DNA from: DATFQE01 sp963739085
GTDB taxonomy: Bacteria > Actinomycetota > Thermoleophilia > Gaiellales > Gaiellaceae
DNA: 64,000 nucleotides
Reading direction: 5' to 3'
NCBI GenBank assembly: GCA_963739085.1
Contig: CAVTZA010000016.1
Span: 62,001 to 126,000, forward strand
Below are positions 1 to 7,523 of the stretch, piece by piece (position 1 is the first letter of the stretch; each line of letters begins with the position of its first letter). The notes under the pieces are model-generated. The model was not told the DNA's origin. It ran no database searches and worked only from the letters and a program-made list of their open reading frames with translations. A program made the position numbers and the translations under genes.

Positions 1-14
1 AGCAGCCTCCTCAT
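1..14 (-). CDS. Start of a divergent gene (partial)
   Basis: On the minus strand an ATG at 14-12 is preceded by a good ribosome binding site (AGGAGA, about 22-27) and would begin M-R-R-L, a typical start of a signal peptide or membrane protein. Only the first codons lie in the window, so the product cannot be named. It would be divergent from the response regulator at 138, with the shared promoter region between. Confidence 0.35.
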
Positions 15-137
15 CGGGTTTCTCCTGTCGTTCGTGGAGACCTCGAACCTAGGCGCCGCGCCTTGCGAGACCTTTCCGCGGCATTGACGAACGGCGAATT
101 AACCCCCTCGCAATCTCGGCTTTGGAGAATTCACACG

Positions 138-815
138 ATGAGCACGGTGCTCGTGATCGACGACGAGCCGATCGTCCGTGAGGTCGTCGTCCGCTACCTG
201 CGGCGCGAGGGCTACGAGACGCTCGAGGCGGCCGACGGAATCCGCGCCCGCGAGTTGCTCGAGCGGCACGAGCCAAGCCTCGTCGTCCTGGATCTGATGC
301 TCCCCGGCATCGACGGCCTCGACCTCTGCCGCTGGATCCGCTCCCGCTCCGACGTGCCGGTGATCATGCTCACCGCTCGAGGCGAGGAGTCGGACCGCAT
401 CGTCGGGCTCGAGCTGGGCGCGGACGACTACGTGACGAAGCCGTTCTCGCCGCGCGAGCTCGCGGTACGGGTGAGGGCGGTGCTGCGCCGCTCCACGCGT
501 CGGCGGCCGCGGGACGAGCGCCTCGGCTTCGACAGGATCGAGATCGACGCCGGCGCGCGCGAGGTGACACGGGACGGCCGGGCCCTCCGGCTGACTGCGA
601 AGGAGTTCGACCTCCTCTACTTCCTCGCCTCGAACCCGCGGCGCGTGTTCTCGCGTGACCATCTGATGGAGCGCGTCTGGGGCTACTCGGCCGCGCTCGA
701 CACCGGCACCGTCACGGTCCACGTACGTCGGCTCCGCGAGAAGATCGAGGATGACCCGTCGCATCCGCGCTACCTCGAGACGGTCTGGGGCGTCGGCTAC
801 CGCTTCACCGGATGA
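138..815 (+). CDS. OmpR/PhoB-family response regulator
   Basis: DNA-binding response regulator of 225 residues, a normal family length. The N-terminal receiver domain shows the acidic pocket (VIDDEP near residue 7), the phosphoacceptor D52 in LDLMLPG, T79 and K101 in the TKPF motif; the C-terminal half is an OmpR-type winged helix ending VWGVGYRF. The ATG at 138 was chosen because GGAG lies about 10 nt upstream and the receiver domain starts at once. The stop overlaps the start of the histidine kinase in an ATGA junction (812-815), so the two are translationally coupled and very likely cognate partners. The signal sensed cannot be told from sequence. Confidence 0.93.
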   Translation: MSTVLVIDDEPIVREVVVRYLRREGYETLEAADGIRARELLERHEPSLVVLDLMLPGIDGLDLCRWIRSRSDVPVIMLTARGEESDRIVGLELGADDYVTKPFSPRELAVRVRAVLRRSTRRRPRDERLGFDRIEIDAGAREVTRDGRALRLTAKEFDLLYFLASNPRRVFSRDHLMERVWGYSAALDTGTVTVHVRRLREKIEDDPSHPRYLETVWGVGYRFTG

Positions 816-1880
816 TCGTCTTCGCGCTCGTCGTCGCGCTGGCCACGCTCGCGGCGGGGATCGTCGCTGCCATCGGGCTGCGGCGCTTGCCGACACTCCG
901 CCTGCAGCTGGCGGGGCTCGCGCTCGTGGCGACGTTGCTCCCGCTGGCGGCGGTCGTCCTGTCCGGCCTGGTGATGTTCGACTCCGGCCACGACGTCGTG
1001 CTGCTCGCGGCCGCGGCGGCGTCGTCCACCGTGGCGCTCGTCGCAGCGCTCCTCGTCGCGCGCGCGATCGCGCGGCCCGTCGAGCGGCTGCGCGCGACCT
1101 CGGCCTCGCTCGCCGGCGGCGACCTCACGGCGCGCGCGCCGGAGACGGGCCCCGCCGAGCTGCGACAGCTCGCGCACGCGACGAACGAGATGGCGGGACG
1201 GCTCGAGGAGCTGTTCGACGTGCGGCGTCAGCTCGTCGCCTGGGCCAGCCACGACCTGCGCACCCCGATCGCGTCCCTGCAGGCGATGGTCGAAGCGCTG
1301 GAGGACGGCCTCGCCGAGCCGGCCGACTACCTCCCCGCGATGCGCGAGCAGGTGCGGGCGCTGAGCATGCTCGTCGACGACCTCTTCGAGCTCGCCCGGA
1401 TCGACGCCGGTGCGCTCACGCTCGAGCTCGAGGACGCGCCGCTCACGGGACTGGTGGAGTCGGCGGTGCGCGGGCTTCAGCCGCAGGCGAGCGCGCAGCG
1501 GATCACACTCGAGACGCGGGTCGACGGCAACGGCCTGCGCGTCCGCTGCGCGCCGGACAAAGTCGAGCGCGTGCTCTACAACCTCGTCGCGAACGCGTTG
1601 CGTCACACCCCGTCCGACGGTTCCGTGGCTGTTGCTGGCCGGATCGCGCGCGGATGAGGTCGTGGTTACGGTCGAGGACACGGGCGAGGGCTTCGCTCCC
1701 GACGCGCTCGTCCGCGTGTTCGAGCGCTTCTGGCGAGCCGATCGGTCCCGCTCCCGCGGAGGCGCGGGGCTCGGCCTCGCGATAGCCCGAGGCCTCGTCG
1801 AGGCGCAAGGCGGACGGATCTGGGCCGAGAACCGCCCCGGCGGCGGCGCCCGCATCTCGTTCACGCTGCCGGCTGCGTGA
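812..1880 (+). CDS. Sensor histidine kinase (frame broken near 1625-1640)
   Basis: Membrane sensor kinase partner of the preceding regulator. In order: about three hydrophobic segments in the first 85 residues with almost no extracytoplasmic loop, a HAMP linker (RPVERLRATSASLAGGDL), a HisKA dimerisation domain with H147 in ASHDLRTP, and a HATPase domain. The reading frame of the start ends at a TGA at about 1657, just after the N-box (NLVANALRHTP); the G1 and G2 boxes (EDTGEGF, GAGLGLAIA) continue in the +1 frame to 1880. Removing one base around GTTGCTGG restores SVAVLAGS and one 356-residue kinase. Either a single-base insertion, a sequencing error or, less likely, programmed frameshifting. 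The ATG overlaps the regulator stop. Confidence 0.85.
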
Positions 1881-1948
1881 TCCGAACCGTCCGCAAGCAG
1901 TCGGCGCGGAGCGCGTCCTGTCGAGGACGCGCTCGTTGCCGATTCGGT

Positions 1949-2044
1949 TCATCCGGCGGTCAACGTGTTCCCGAGCACGAATGTCAGGATCGTCAGGAAG
2001 ACAACGATCGCCAGGACGATGATGACGATCGTCCTAAGAGACAC
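1949..2044 (-). CDS. 31-residue single-pass membrane peptide
   Basis: A short frame with GTG start at 2044 and TGA at 1951-1949 encodes VSLRTIVIIVLAIVV followed by FLTILTFVLGNTLTAG: one uninterrupted hydrophobic helix with a short basic N-terminus. The GTG lies inside the last codons of the upstream secreted-protein gene (its TAG is 2036-2034), an 11-nt overlap suggesting translational coupling. No family is recognised. It could be chance, but the composition is that of a real small membrane protein. Confidence 0.4.
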   Translation of the reverse strand: MSLRTIVIIVLAIVVFLTILTFVLGNTLTAG

Positions 2045-2785
2045 CGAAACTCCTCGTCACGGTGTTGTTGGGATAGAAGTTGATGTTCACCCAGGGGTGC
2101 TTCTGCGGGCCGCATCCTTTGAAGGGGACGCAGATGTGAGCCGAGCCACGGTAACGCACCGCCAGCTTGGTCGAGTACAGCAGTGTGTACGGGTAGCCCT
2201 GGTCGTTACCCATCCAATCCCACAGACAGCACGTCCAGGTTGAGTCGCCCCAGACGTTGTTGACCGACAGGATCTTGACGCCGGGGACATAGCAGACCCT
2301 GAAGCCGCCCTCGTAGCTGATCACGTCGTAGAGGTTCGTCTGCCGGAACTTCTGTACGAACTGGTACGTCTTACAACGCCTGTTCAGGTAGTACTCGTCG
2401 CCTGTAGCCCACAGACCTCCTGGGCCGGGTTCGAGCTCGGCGTCCAGACCGGGGTCGGGCGGTGGCGGGGGCGGGGGCGGCGGGGGCGGGGGCGGCGGGG
2501 GCGGCGGCGGCGGGGGCGGCGGTGGCGGCGGCGGGTCGGTCTCGTCGTTGTCTTCCGGGCCGGAACATCCCGGGTCGGCCGGGTAGTCGATCAACCCGTC
2601 CGCATCATTGTCGTACGCGTCGGAGCAGAACGACAGACAGCCGTCTTCGGGCCCAGGCACGGCCCGTCCGTCACGCTCGCGCGCGGGGACGTGTCTGCGT
2701 TGGCACCAGACACTCCGAACGCGATCGCTGCCAGTACCACCAACGCCAGGAGGACGCAGCGTAGGCCAGTACTCTTGCCTTGCAT
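2034..2785 (-). CDS. Secreted protein with poly-proline linker (frame broken near 2660)
   Basis: The ATG at 2785 follows a perfect AGGAGG (2800-2795) and opens a signal peptide (MQGKSTGLRCVLLALVVLAA, cleavage near GANA-DT). After about 40 residues the frame runs to a stop, while the adjacent frame carries the body, so one base seems missing around 2650-2690. The body has a Cys/Asp-rich motif (CSDAYDNDADGLIDYPADPG) of the kind found in extracellular proteins, a run of about 26 prolines (about 2456-2535), then an aromatic and Cys-rich C-terminal domain of roughly 120 residues that I do not recognise. Probably exported. The 31-residue membrane peptide follows with overlap. Function unknown. Confidence 0.65.
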
Positions 2786-2810
2786 CAGGACACACCTCCT
2801 GTTGCTACGC

Positions 2811-2843
2811 GGCACCCGAGTGACACCGTGTCACTCGGGTGCC
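2811..2843. repeat. 33-nt perfect palindrome upstream of the secreted-protein gene
   Basis: GGCACCCGAGTGACAC, one central C, then its exact reverse complement: a 16-bp perfect inverted repeat with a 1-nt centre. It lies 10 nt upstream of the Shine-Dalgarno sequence of the gene starting at 2785, so it could be an operator or a 5' leader hairpin; there is no T-tract typical of a terminator. The rest of 2844-3002 holds nothing recognisable. Confidence 0.8.
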
Positions 2844-3002
2844 GATGGGTCGTCCTCGACCCGGCGCCGGCGAGGAAGTCGAGGAAAGGGTTGCGGACGC
2901 GGCCACGCTCTGAGCGTGCCGGGAAAAGATGCGCGAGGTGTCACGACTCTGTGCCGCTTCTCCCAAGTTGCACGGTGCGCAACTTGGTTCCGGAGTCTCG
3001 GG

Positions 3003-3716
3003 CTACAGCCGGTGCCGAACCCAGACGTTGGGCTCGACGTGCCGGCCGATCCCTTCGCGCACTTCCAGCGGCGCCAACCCTCCCGGAAAGACATAGGTGC
3101 CGTCGTCCGGGAAGCGCATCCCTGTCCACTCCTCCCAATCGGCGACCGAAGCGACGAGCTCCATCGAGTCGGGCGCCGGCGCGATGATTTCTCCGCCGAC
3201 GCGCTCGTGGATCCGGAGCCACGGGTCGAAGTGGCTCCCGTCCTCGCGCCGCCACTCCTGGTACCGCTCGATCGGGATCAGCGGATAGCGCTCCTTCCAG
3301 GTCGGTCGCACGGGCGCGATCAGGTCGGTGAGCCCCGCCGCCCGCGCGGCGTCGTGGAACGCCTCGAGCATGCGGGCCGCAAGACCGCGGCCCTGCTGTT
3401 CCGGGTGCACGCTGATCGCCAGCGCGGAGAGCACCGTCGCCGTCCGGTCCGAGGTCATCCCGCGCTCGAACGCCTCGCTCCAGCCGCTGGGGAGATCCTC
3501 CGGCGAGCCGTCCCACGGCACCGGCAGCGAGTGGCCCTCGGCGACGAGCGTCTCGTCTTCCAGCAGCGCGAGCTGGAAATCCGGGAAGCGGTCGTACAGG
3601 AAGCGCCACCAGCGCGCACCCGGCTCGTTGTGGTGCATGAACTCCGGAAAGGTCTGCTGGGAGAGGTCCCGGCGCTCGACCAGGTCCGGGCGGTCGGCGT
3701 ACCGGACGAGGTTCAC
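3003..3716 (-). CDS. GNAT-family N-acetyltransferase
   Basis: 237-residue protein with a GNAT fold. The acetyl-CoA binding motif A is visible as SVHPEQQGRGLAARMLEAFH (around residue 100), preceded by the beta-strand TVLSALAI. The N-terminal half, with several Trp/Phe residues, probably forms the substrate pocket. Substrate unknown; no similarity to ribosomal-protein acetyltransferases stands out. The GTG start at 3716 overlaps the stop of ispF (GTGA), so it is probably cotranslated with the isoprenoid genes, although nothing ties it to that pathway. Confidence 0.75.
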   Translation of the reverse strand: MNLVRYADRPDLVERRDLSQQTFPEFMHHNEPGARWWRFLYDRFPDFQLALLEDETLVAEGHSLPVPWDGSPEDLPSGWSEAFERGMTSDRTATVLSALAISVHPEQQGRGLAARMLEAFHDAARAAGLTDLIAPVRPTWKERYPLIPIERYQEWRREDGSHFDPWLRIHERVGGEIIAPAPDSMELVASVADWEEWTGMRFPDDGTYVFPGGLAPLEVREGIGRHVEPNVWVRHRL

Positions 3717-4192
3717 GTGCTCCCGAGCAGGGCGACCGCCTGCGCGGCGAGCCCTTCACCGCGCCCGGTGAAGCCGAGGCGATCGGTGGTCGTGGCGCGG
3801 ACCGAGATCCTGGCGGCGTCCACGTCGAGCGCGTCGGCGAGCCGCCGGGCCATCTCGTCGCGGTGGTCGGCGATCCGCGGCCGCTCGCCGATGAGGACAC
3901 AGTCGGCGTTCACCAGCTCGTAGCCGGACGCGCGCACGCGGCCGTAGGCGTCGCGGAGCAGCTCCAGCGAGGAGACGCCGGCGGGCGTCTCCTCCGTGGA
4001 CGGGAAGAGCGAGCCGATGTCGCCCAGGTTCGCGGCGCCGAGCAGTGCGTCGATGAGCGCGTGCGCGATCACGTCGCCGTCGGAGTGACCCGCGAGGCCA
4101 GGGCCCTCGAGCTCGACACCGCCGAGCACGAGCTTCGTCGCACCCGAGAAGCCGTGCGCGTCGACGCCGATGCCGACCCGAAAGTCAGACAC
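3713..4192 (-). CDS. ispF: 2-C-methyl-D-erythritol 2,4-cyclodiphosphate synthase
   Basis: MEP-pathway enzyme forming the cyclodiphosphate that leads to IPP and DMAPP; works as a trimer with a divalent metal. 159 residues, the usual length. Metal ligands are seen as D11-x-H13 (GIGVDAHG) and a His in GHSDGDVIAHALIDALLGA; the C-terminal signature TTTDRLGFTGRGEGLAAQAV is intact. The GTG at 4192 is chosen because homologues start just before RVGIG. It overlaps the stop of the HAD gene by 8 nt. With ispD two genes upstream this is the common actinobacterial carD-ispD-ispF arrangement, here with a HAD gene inserted. Confidence 0.95.
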   Translation of the reverse strand: MSDFRVGIGVDAHGFSGATKLVLGGVELEGPGLAGHSDGDVIAHALIDALLGAANLGDIGSLFPSTEETPAGVSSLELLRDAYGRVRASGYELVNADCVLIGERPRIADHRDEMARRLADALDVDAARISVRATTTDRLGFTGRGEGLAAQAVALLGST

Positions 4193-4760
4193 CGAGCGCC
4201 TCGGGAAGCTCGTCGAGCGAGCGGATCCTGATCGCTGCCGGCGGAGGCTCGTGCAGGTAGCCCCAAGGCCCGCGGCGTACGTGCACCGCGACCAGGCCAA
4301 GGGCGAGCGCCGGCTCCACGTCGTTGTCGACGCGATCGCCGACGTAGGCGACCTCGGTGGGGGTGAACCCCGACTCGACGACCAGACGCTCGAAGAAGCC
4401 GGGGGCAGGCTTCTCGACACCCCAGCGAGCGGAGGACCCGGCGAAGTCGACGTGGTCGCGGATGACGTGCTCGAAGCTCTCCGGGGTGTTGCCGACCACT
4501 CCCACACACAGGCCGCGCGAGCGCATGCCCGCCAGGCAGGGGAGTGCGTCCGGGTAGAAGTCCGCCGGCTCGAAGTCGGCGTGGGGCTGCTCGACGCCGA
4601 GCAGCTCCCAGACCTGGCTGTGGTGCCCGCCCCGCGAGATCAGGCCGCCGAGGGTTCCCATCAGGGTGAAGCGCGGGACTCCCGCAAGATCGGCGGCCCG
4701 CTGCCAGGCGCCGGTCTCGTCGACGAGCGTCTCGCCGGCGTCGAAGACGACCGCTCTCAG
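4185..4760 (-). CDS. HAD-superfamily hydrolase between ispD and ispF (start unclear)
   Basis: About 191 residues with a HAD core: motif I as VVFDAGETLVDE, motif II as GVVGNTPES, the lysine in GVEKPAPGFFERL and motif III as VAYVGDRVDNDVEPA. The second Asp of the classic DxDxT motif is replaced (DAGET), as in dehalogenase-type members, so ordinary phosphatase chemistry is doubtful. No ATG, GTG or TTG lies near the expected N-terminus; the best candidate is a CTG whose last bases overlap the ispD stop (CTGA at 4760-4757), copying the ATGA junctions seen elsewhere. Substrate unknown. Confidence 0.75.
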   Translation of the reverse strand: MRAVVFDAGETLVDETGAWQRAADLAGVPRFTLMGTLGGLISRGGHHSQVWELLGVEQPHADFEPADFYPDALPCLAGMRSRGLCVGVVGNTPESFEHVIRDHVDFAGSSARWGVEKPAPGFFERLVVESGFTPTEVAYVGDRVDNDVEPALALGLVAVHVRRGPWGYLHEPPPAAIRIRSLDELPEALGV

Positions 4761-5422
4761 AGCCAGGAGGACACCAGCTCCAGGTCGGCCGCATCGGTGA
4801 CCTTGAGCAGCTTTGGGTCGCCCTCGACCGTGCGCACGCGGCCGCCTGCCGCCTCGACCAGCGAGGCGCAGTCCGTGGCGCCTGCGACGTCGCCGCCGAT
4901 CGCGTTTCTGAGCACATCGGCGACGAACGCCTGCGGCGTCTGCACTGCGACGAGGTCGTCCCGGGGCAGCGTCTCCACGACCTCGACGCCACGAACGCGC
5001 TTGACGGTGTCCTTTACGGGCAGGGCGGGAACGACGCCGTCCCAGCCCTCTGACAACGGAGCGAGCACGCGCTCGATCACCCCATCGCTCAGGAGCGGCC
5101 TGGCCGCGTCGTGAACGAGGACGACGGCAGCGTCCTGCGGCACGTCCGCGAGCGCGGCGCGCACGGAGTCGGCTCGCGTCTCCCCGCCGGTCACCGACGT
5201 CGACGCCTTCTCGCACGTGAGCTCCTCCGCCAGGAGAATCGACGGCTCCTCCCAGCCGGGCGGCGCGGCGGTCACGATCCCCTCGATCCAGTCGGAGTCG
5301 TTCAGCCGCCGCAGCGGGACTCCGAGCAGGACGCCGTCGCCCAGCGGCGCGAAGGCCTTCGGCCGGTCCAGGCCGAGTCTGTCGCCGCGGCCCGCGGCGA
5401 CGAGTACGGCCCAGACGCTCAT
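4757..5422 (-). CDS. ispD: 2-C-methyl-D-erythritol 4-phosphate cytidylyltransferase
   Basis: Third step of the MEP pathway: transfers CMP from CTP to MEP. 221 residues. The nucleotide-binding N-terminus (VLVAAGRGDRLGLDRPKAF) is present with slightly divergent spacing; further motifs are TGGETRADSVRAAL, VLVHDAARPL and the substrate loop VQTPQAF. ATG at 5422, 16 nt after the carD stop, so very likely in the carD transcript. IspD acts as a soluble dimer. The gene feeds ispF, two genes downstream. Confidence 0.95.
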   Translation of the reverse strand: MSVWAVLVAAGRGDRLGLDRPKAFAPLGDGVLLGVPLRRLNDSDWIEGIVTAAPPGWEEPSILLAEELTCEKASTSVTGGETRADSVRAALADVPQDAAVVLVHDAARPLLSDGVIERVLAPLSEGWDGVVPALPVKDTVKRVRGVEVVETLPRDDLVAVQTPQAFVADVLRNAIGGDVAGATDCASLVEAAGGRVRTVEGDPKLLKVTDAADLELVSSWL

Positions 5423-5438
5423 CGTGAGGCGCTAAGCG

Positions 5439-5975
5439 CTAGGAGACGCCGACCGCGGTCTTCTTCTTCGAGCTCGAGCTCTTCGGAGCGTCGTCGACGT
5501 CGGCGAGGACGTCGTCGAGCCAGAGGGCCGTCTCCTCCTCGTCCATGCCCTTGGCGTACATCAGCTCGCTGACCAGGATCTTCTTGGCCTTCACGAACAT
5601 CTGCTTCTCGCCGGTGGAGAGGCCCTTCTCGTGGTCACGGAGGGAGAGGTTCCGGACGACCTCGGCGAGCTCGAAGATGTCGCCGGTCTTCATCTTGTCC
5701 CGGTTGTGCTTGAAGCGACGGTTCCAGTTCTTCGGCATCGTGGTGCCGTCGCCCGTCAGTGAGTGCAGGACCTTCTCGACGGTCTTCTCGTCGATCACCT
5801 TGCGGAGACCGACCTTCTCCGCGTTCTCGCACGGAACGTTGACTGTCATGTCGTTGTGAAGGATCTGGATCGTGAGGTATTCGCGCTTCTCGCCGAGCAC
5901 CTCACGGGACTCCTTCTTCACGACGGTTCCGGCGCCGTGATGCGGATAGACGACCTTGTCACCGACTTTGTACAA
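5439..5975 (-). CDS. carD: CarD-family RNA polymerase-binding regulator
   Basis: 178-residue CarD: N-terminal Tudor-like RNAP-interaction domain (YKVGDKVVYPHHGAGTVV) and a helical DNA-binding domain with the Trp-containing region KNWNRRFKHNRDK and LRDHEKGLSTGEKQMF. In actinobacteria CarD binds the RNAP beta subunit and stabilises the open complex, acting broadly at sigma-A promoters, including rRNA. The TTG start at 5975 is supported by GGGGAGGT 8 nt upstream and by the domain beginning at once. A Ser/Lys-rich tail (KSSSSKKKTAV) ends the protein. Leads into ispD. Confidence 0.95.
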   Translation of the reverse strand: MYKVGDKVVYPHHGAGTVVKKESREVLGEKREYLTIQILHNDMTVNVPCENAEKVGLRKVIDEKTVEKVLHSLTGDGTTMPKNWNRRFKHNRDKMKTGDIFELAEVVRNLSLRDHEKGLSTGEKQMFVKAKKILVSELMYAKGMDEEETALWLDDVLADVDDAPKSSSSKKKTAVGVS

Positions 5976-6050
5976 GCCTCGGACCTCCCCTATTCTCGAC
6001 TCTCTTCGCCAATGCGCCGGCGGGTGACCGAACCGCCGGCGTGAGGTACG

Positions 6051-6060
6051 AGTATAGCAA
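6051..6060 (-). promoter_or_regulatory. Extended -10 promoter for carD-ispD
   Basis: On the minus strand TTGCTATACT gives a TATACT -10 with an upstream TG (extended -10), about 75 nt before the carD TTG. No clear -35 is seen. It sits in the 145-bp radA-carD gap, which is less GC-rich than its surroundings. Confidence 0.5.
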
Positions 6061-6096
6061 AAAGGGCACGTTTCCAGGGATTTTGGGTGCTCCTCC

Positions 6097-6118
6097 AAAA
6101 AAGCCCTGCTCAGAGCGG
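6097..6118 (-). terminator. Weak intrinsic terminator after radA
   Basis: Just past the radA stop the minus strand reads CCGCTCTGAGCAGGGC followed by six T. The stem is short and bulged, but the T-tract is unusual for this GC-rich window. It would separate radA from the carD promoter. Confidence 0.35.
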
Positions 6119-6120
6119 AC

Positions 6121-7470
6121 CTACGCTGCTTCGCGTGCCGCCTCGGCGAGCGCGGCGCCAAGCGCACGGCGCAGCGTGTCCGCCTCGACAACGCGCACGC
6201 CCTTCGTCTTCGGTGACTCCGTTGGCGCCAGTACCGTGCGGATGCCGAGCTTCGCGCACTCCTCGAGCCGCCGCCGCGCCTGGGCGGCGGGGCGAAGCCG
6301 GCCCGTGAGGCCGAGCTCCCCGAACGCCGCCGTCGCCGGCTGAACGGGCACGCCGCGGGCCGCCGACGCGATCGCCAGCGCGACGGCAAGGTCGGCTCCC
6401 GGCTCGTCGATGCGTACGCCACCGGCAACGTTGACGAAGACGTCGGCCTGGCCGAGCGGGACCCGGGCGTGACGAGCGAGGACGGCGACGATCATCGCCA
6501 GGCGCTTGGGATCGACGCCGGTTGCGACTCGCCTGGGCATGGCGAGGTCGGTCGGCGAGACCAGTGCCTGCACCTCGAGCAGCAGCGGCCTCGTGCCCTC
6601 GAGGGCGCAGGCGACGGCCGCACCCGGCTCGCCGTCGACGCTGCGGCCGAAAAGCTCAGACGGGTTGGGGACGCCGACGAGCCCGGCGCCGGTCATCTCG
6701 AAGACACCCAGTTCGTTCGTCGACCCGAAGCGGTTCTTCGAGGCGCGCAGCACCCGGTGTGCGTGATACCGCTCGCCCTCGAACTGGAGCACGCAGTCGA
6801 CCAGGTGCTCGAGCACCCGCGGCCCGGCCACCGCTCCGTCCTTCGTCACGTGGCCGACGAGGAGCATCGCGACGCCGTTCTCCTTCGCAACGCGGAGGAG
6901 CCTCGCCGCCGCCTCGCGCACCTGGCCCACCGAGCCGGGCGCCGAGCCGACCTCACTCGACCAGAGCGTCTGGACGGAGTCGATGACGCACACGTCGGGC
7001 CGCTCGGTCTGGAGCGTCGCGCAGATCACCTCGAGCGACGTCTCGGCGAGGATCTCGACGTCGGCGCTGCCACCTAGCCGTTCGGCGCGGAGCTTCACCT
7101 GGGCGGCCGACTCCTCACCGGTCACGAGCAGCGCCCGCCGGTCGCGCGAGATCGACGCCAGCGCCATGAGGAGCAGCGTCGACTTGCCGACGCCCGGCTC
7201 GCCGCCGACGAGCACGAGCGACGCGGGCACGATGCCGCCGCCCAAAACGCGGTCGAGCTCCGCGAGCCCCGAAGGGATGCGCGTCGCAGCCTCGATCTCG
7301 ACGTCGTCGAGCCTCAGCGGGCTGCGCGCCTGGCCAGACGAGGACGCGGCGGCCGGCCCTGTCTCCTCGACGAGCGTCCCGAACGAGGCGCAGCCCGGGC
7401 ACTTGCCGAGCCAGCGCGCGGTCGACTGACCGCACTCGGTGCACGCGAACTTCACGGACGCTTTCGCCAC
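6121..7470 (-). CDS. radA: DNA repair protein RadA/Sms
   Basis: 449-residue RadA, a branch-migration helicase that helps RecA process recombination intermediates. Domains in order: N-terminal zinc finger (C10-x2-C13, C24-x2-C27), RecA-like ATPase with Walker A GGEPGVGKST and Walker B VCVIDSVQT, the RadA-specific KNRFG motif (SKNRFGSTNELGVFEM), and a C-terminal Lon-protease-like domain (GGVRIDEPGADLAVALAIAS). Full length and intact. A monocistronic unit or the promoter-proximal gene before carD. Confidence 0.96.
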   Translation of the reverse strand: MAKASVKFACTECGQSTARWLGKCPGCASFGTLVEETGPAAASSSGQARSPLRLDDVEIEAATRIPSGLAELDRVLGGGIVPASLVLVGGEPGVGKSTLLLMALASISRDRRALLVTGEESAAQVKLRAERLGGSADVEILAETSLEVICATLQTERPDVCVIDSVQTLWSSEVGSAPGSVGQVREAAARLLRVAKENGVAMLLVGHVTKDGAVAGPRVLEHLVDCVLQFEGERYHAHRVLRASKNRFGSTNELGVFEMTGAGLVGVPNPSELFGRSVDGEPGAAVACALEGTRPLLLEVQALVSPTDLAMPRRVATGVDPKRLAMIVAVLARHARVPLGQADVFVNVAGGVRIDEPGADLAVALAIASAARGVPVQPATAAFGELGLTGRLRPAAQARRRLEECAKLGIRTVLAPTESPKTKGVRVVEADTLRRALGAALAEAAREAA

Positions 7471-7523
7471 AGGCCCATCCTAGGAACGCGGGACGACGGC
7501 GCCTGTGTCGATTCTGTGCCGAG

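Noticed and set aside
2455..2540. G-rich run as a possible G-quadruplex or assembly artefact
   Set aside because: It encodes the proline run of the secreted protein with mixed CCG/CCC/CCA codons in frame, so coding explains it; quadruplex formation cannot be judged here.
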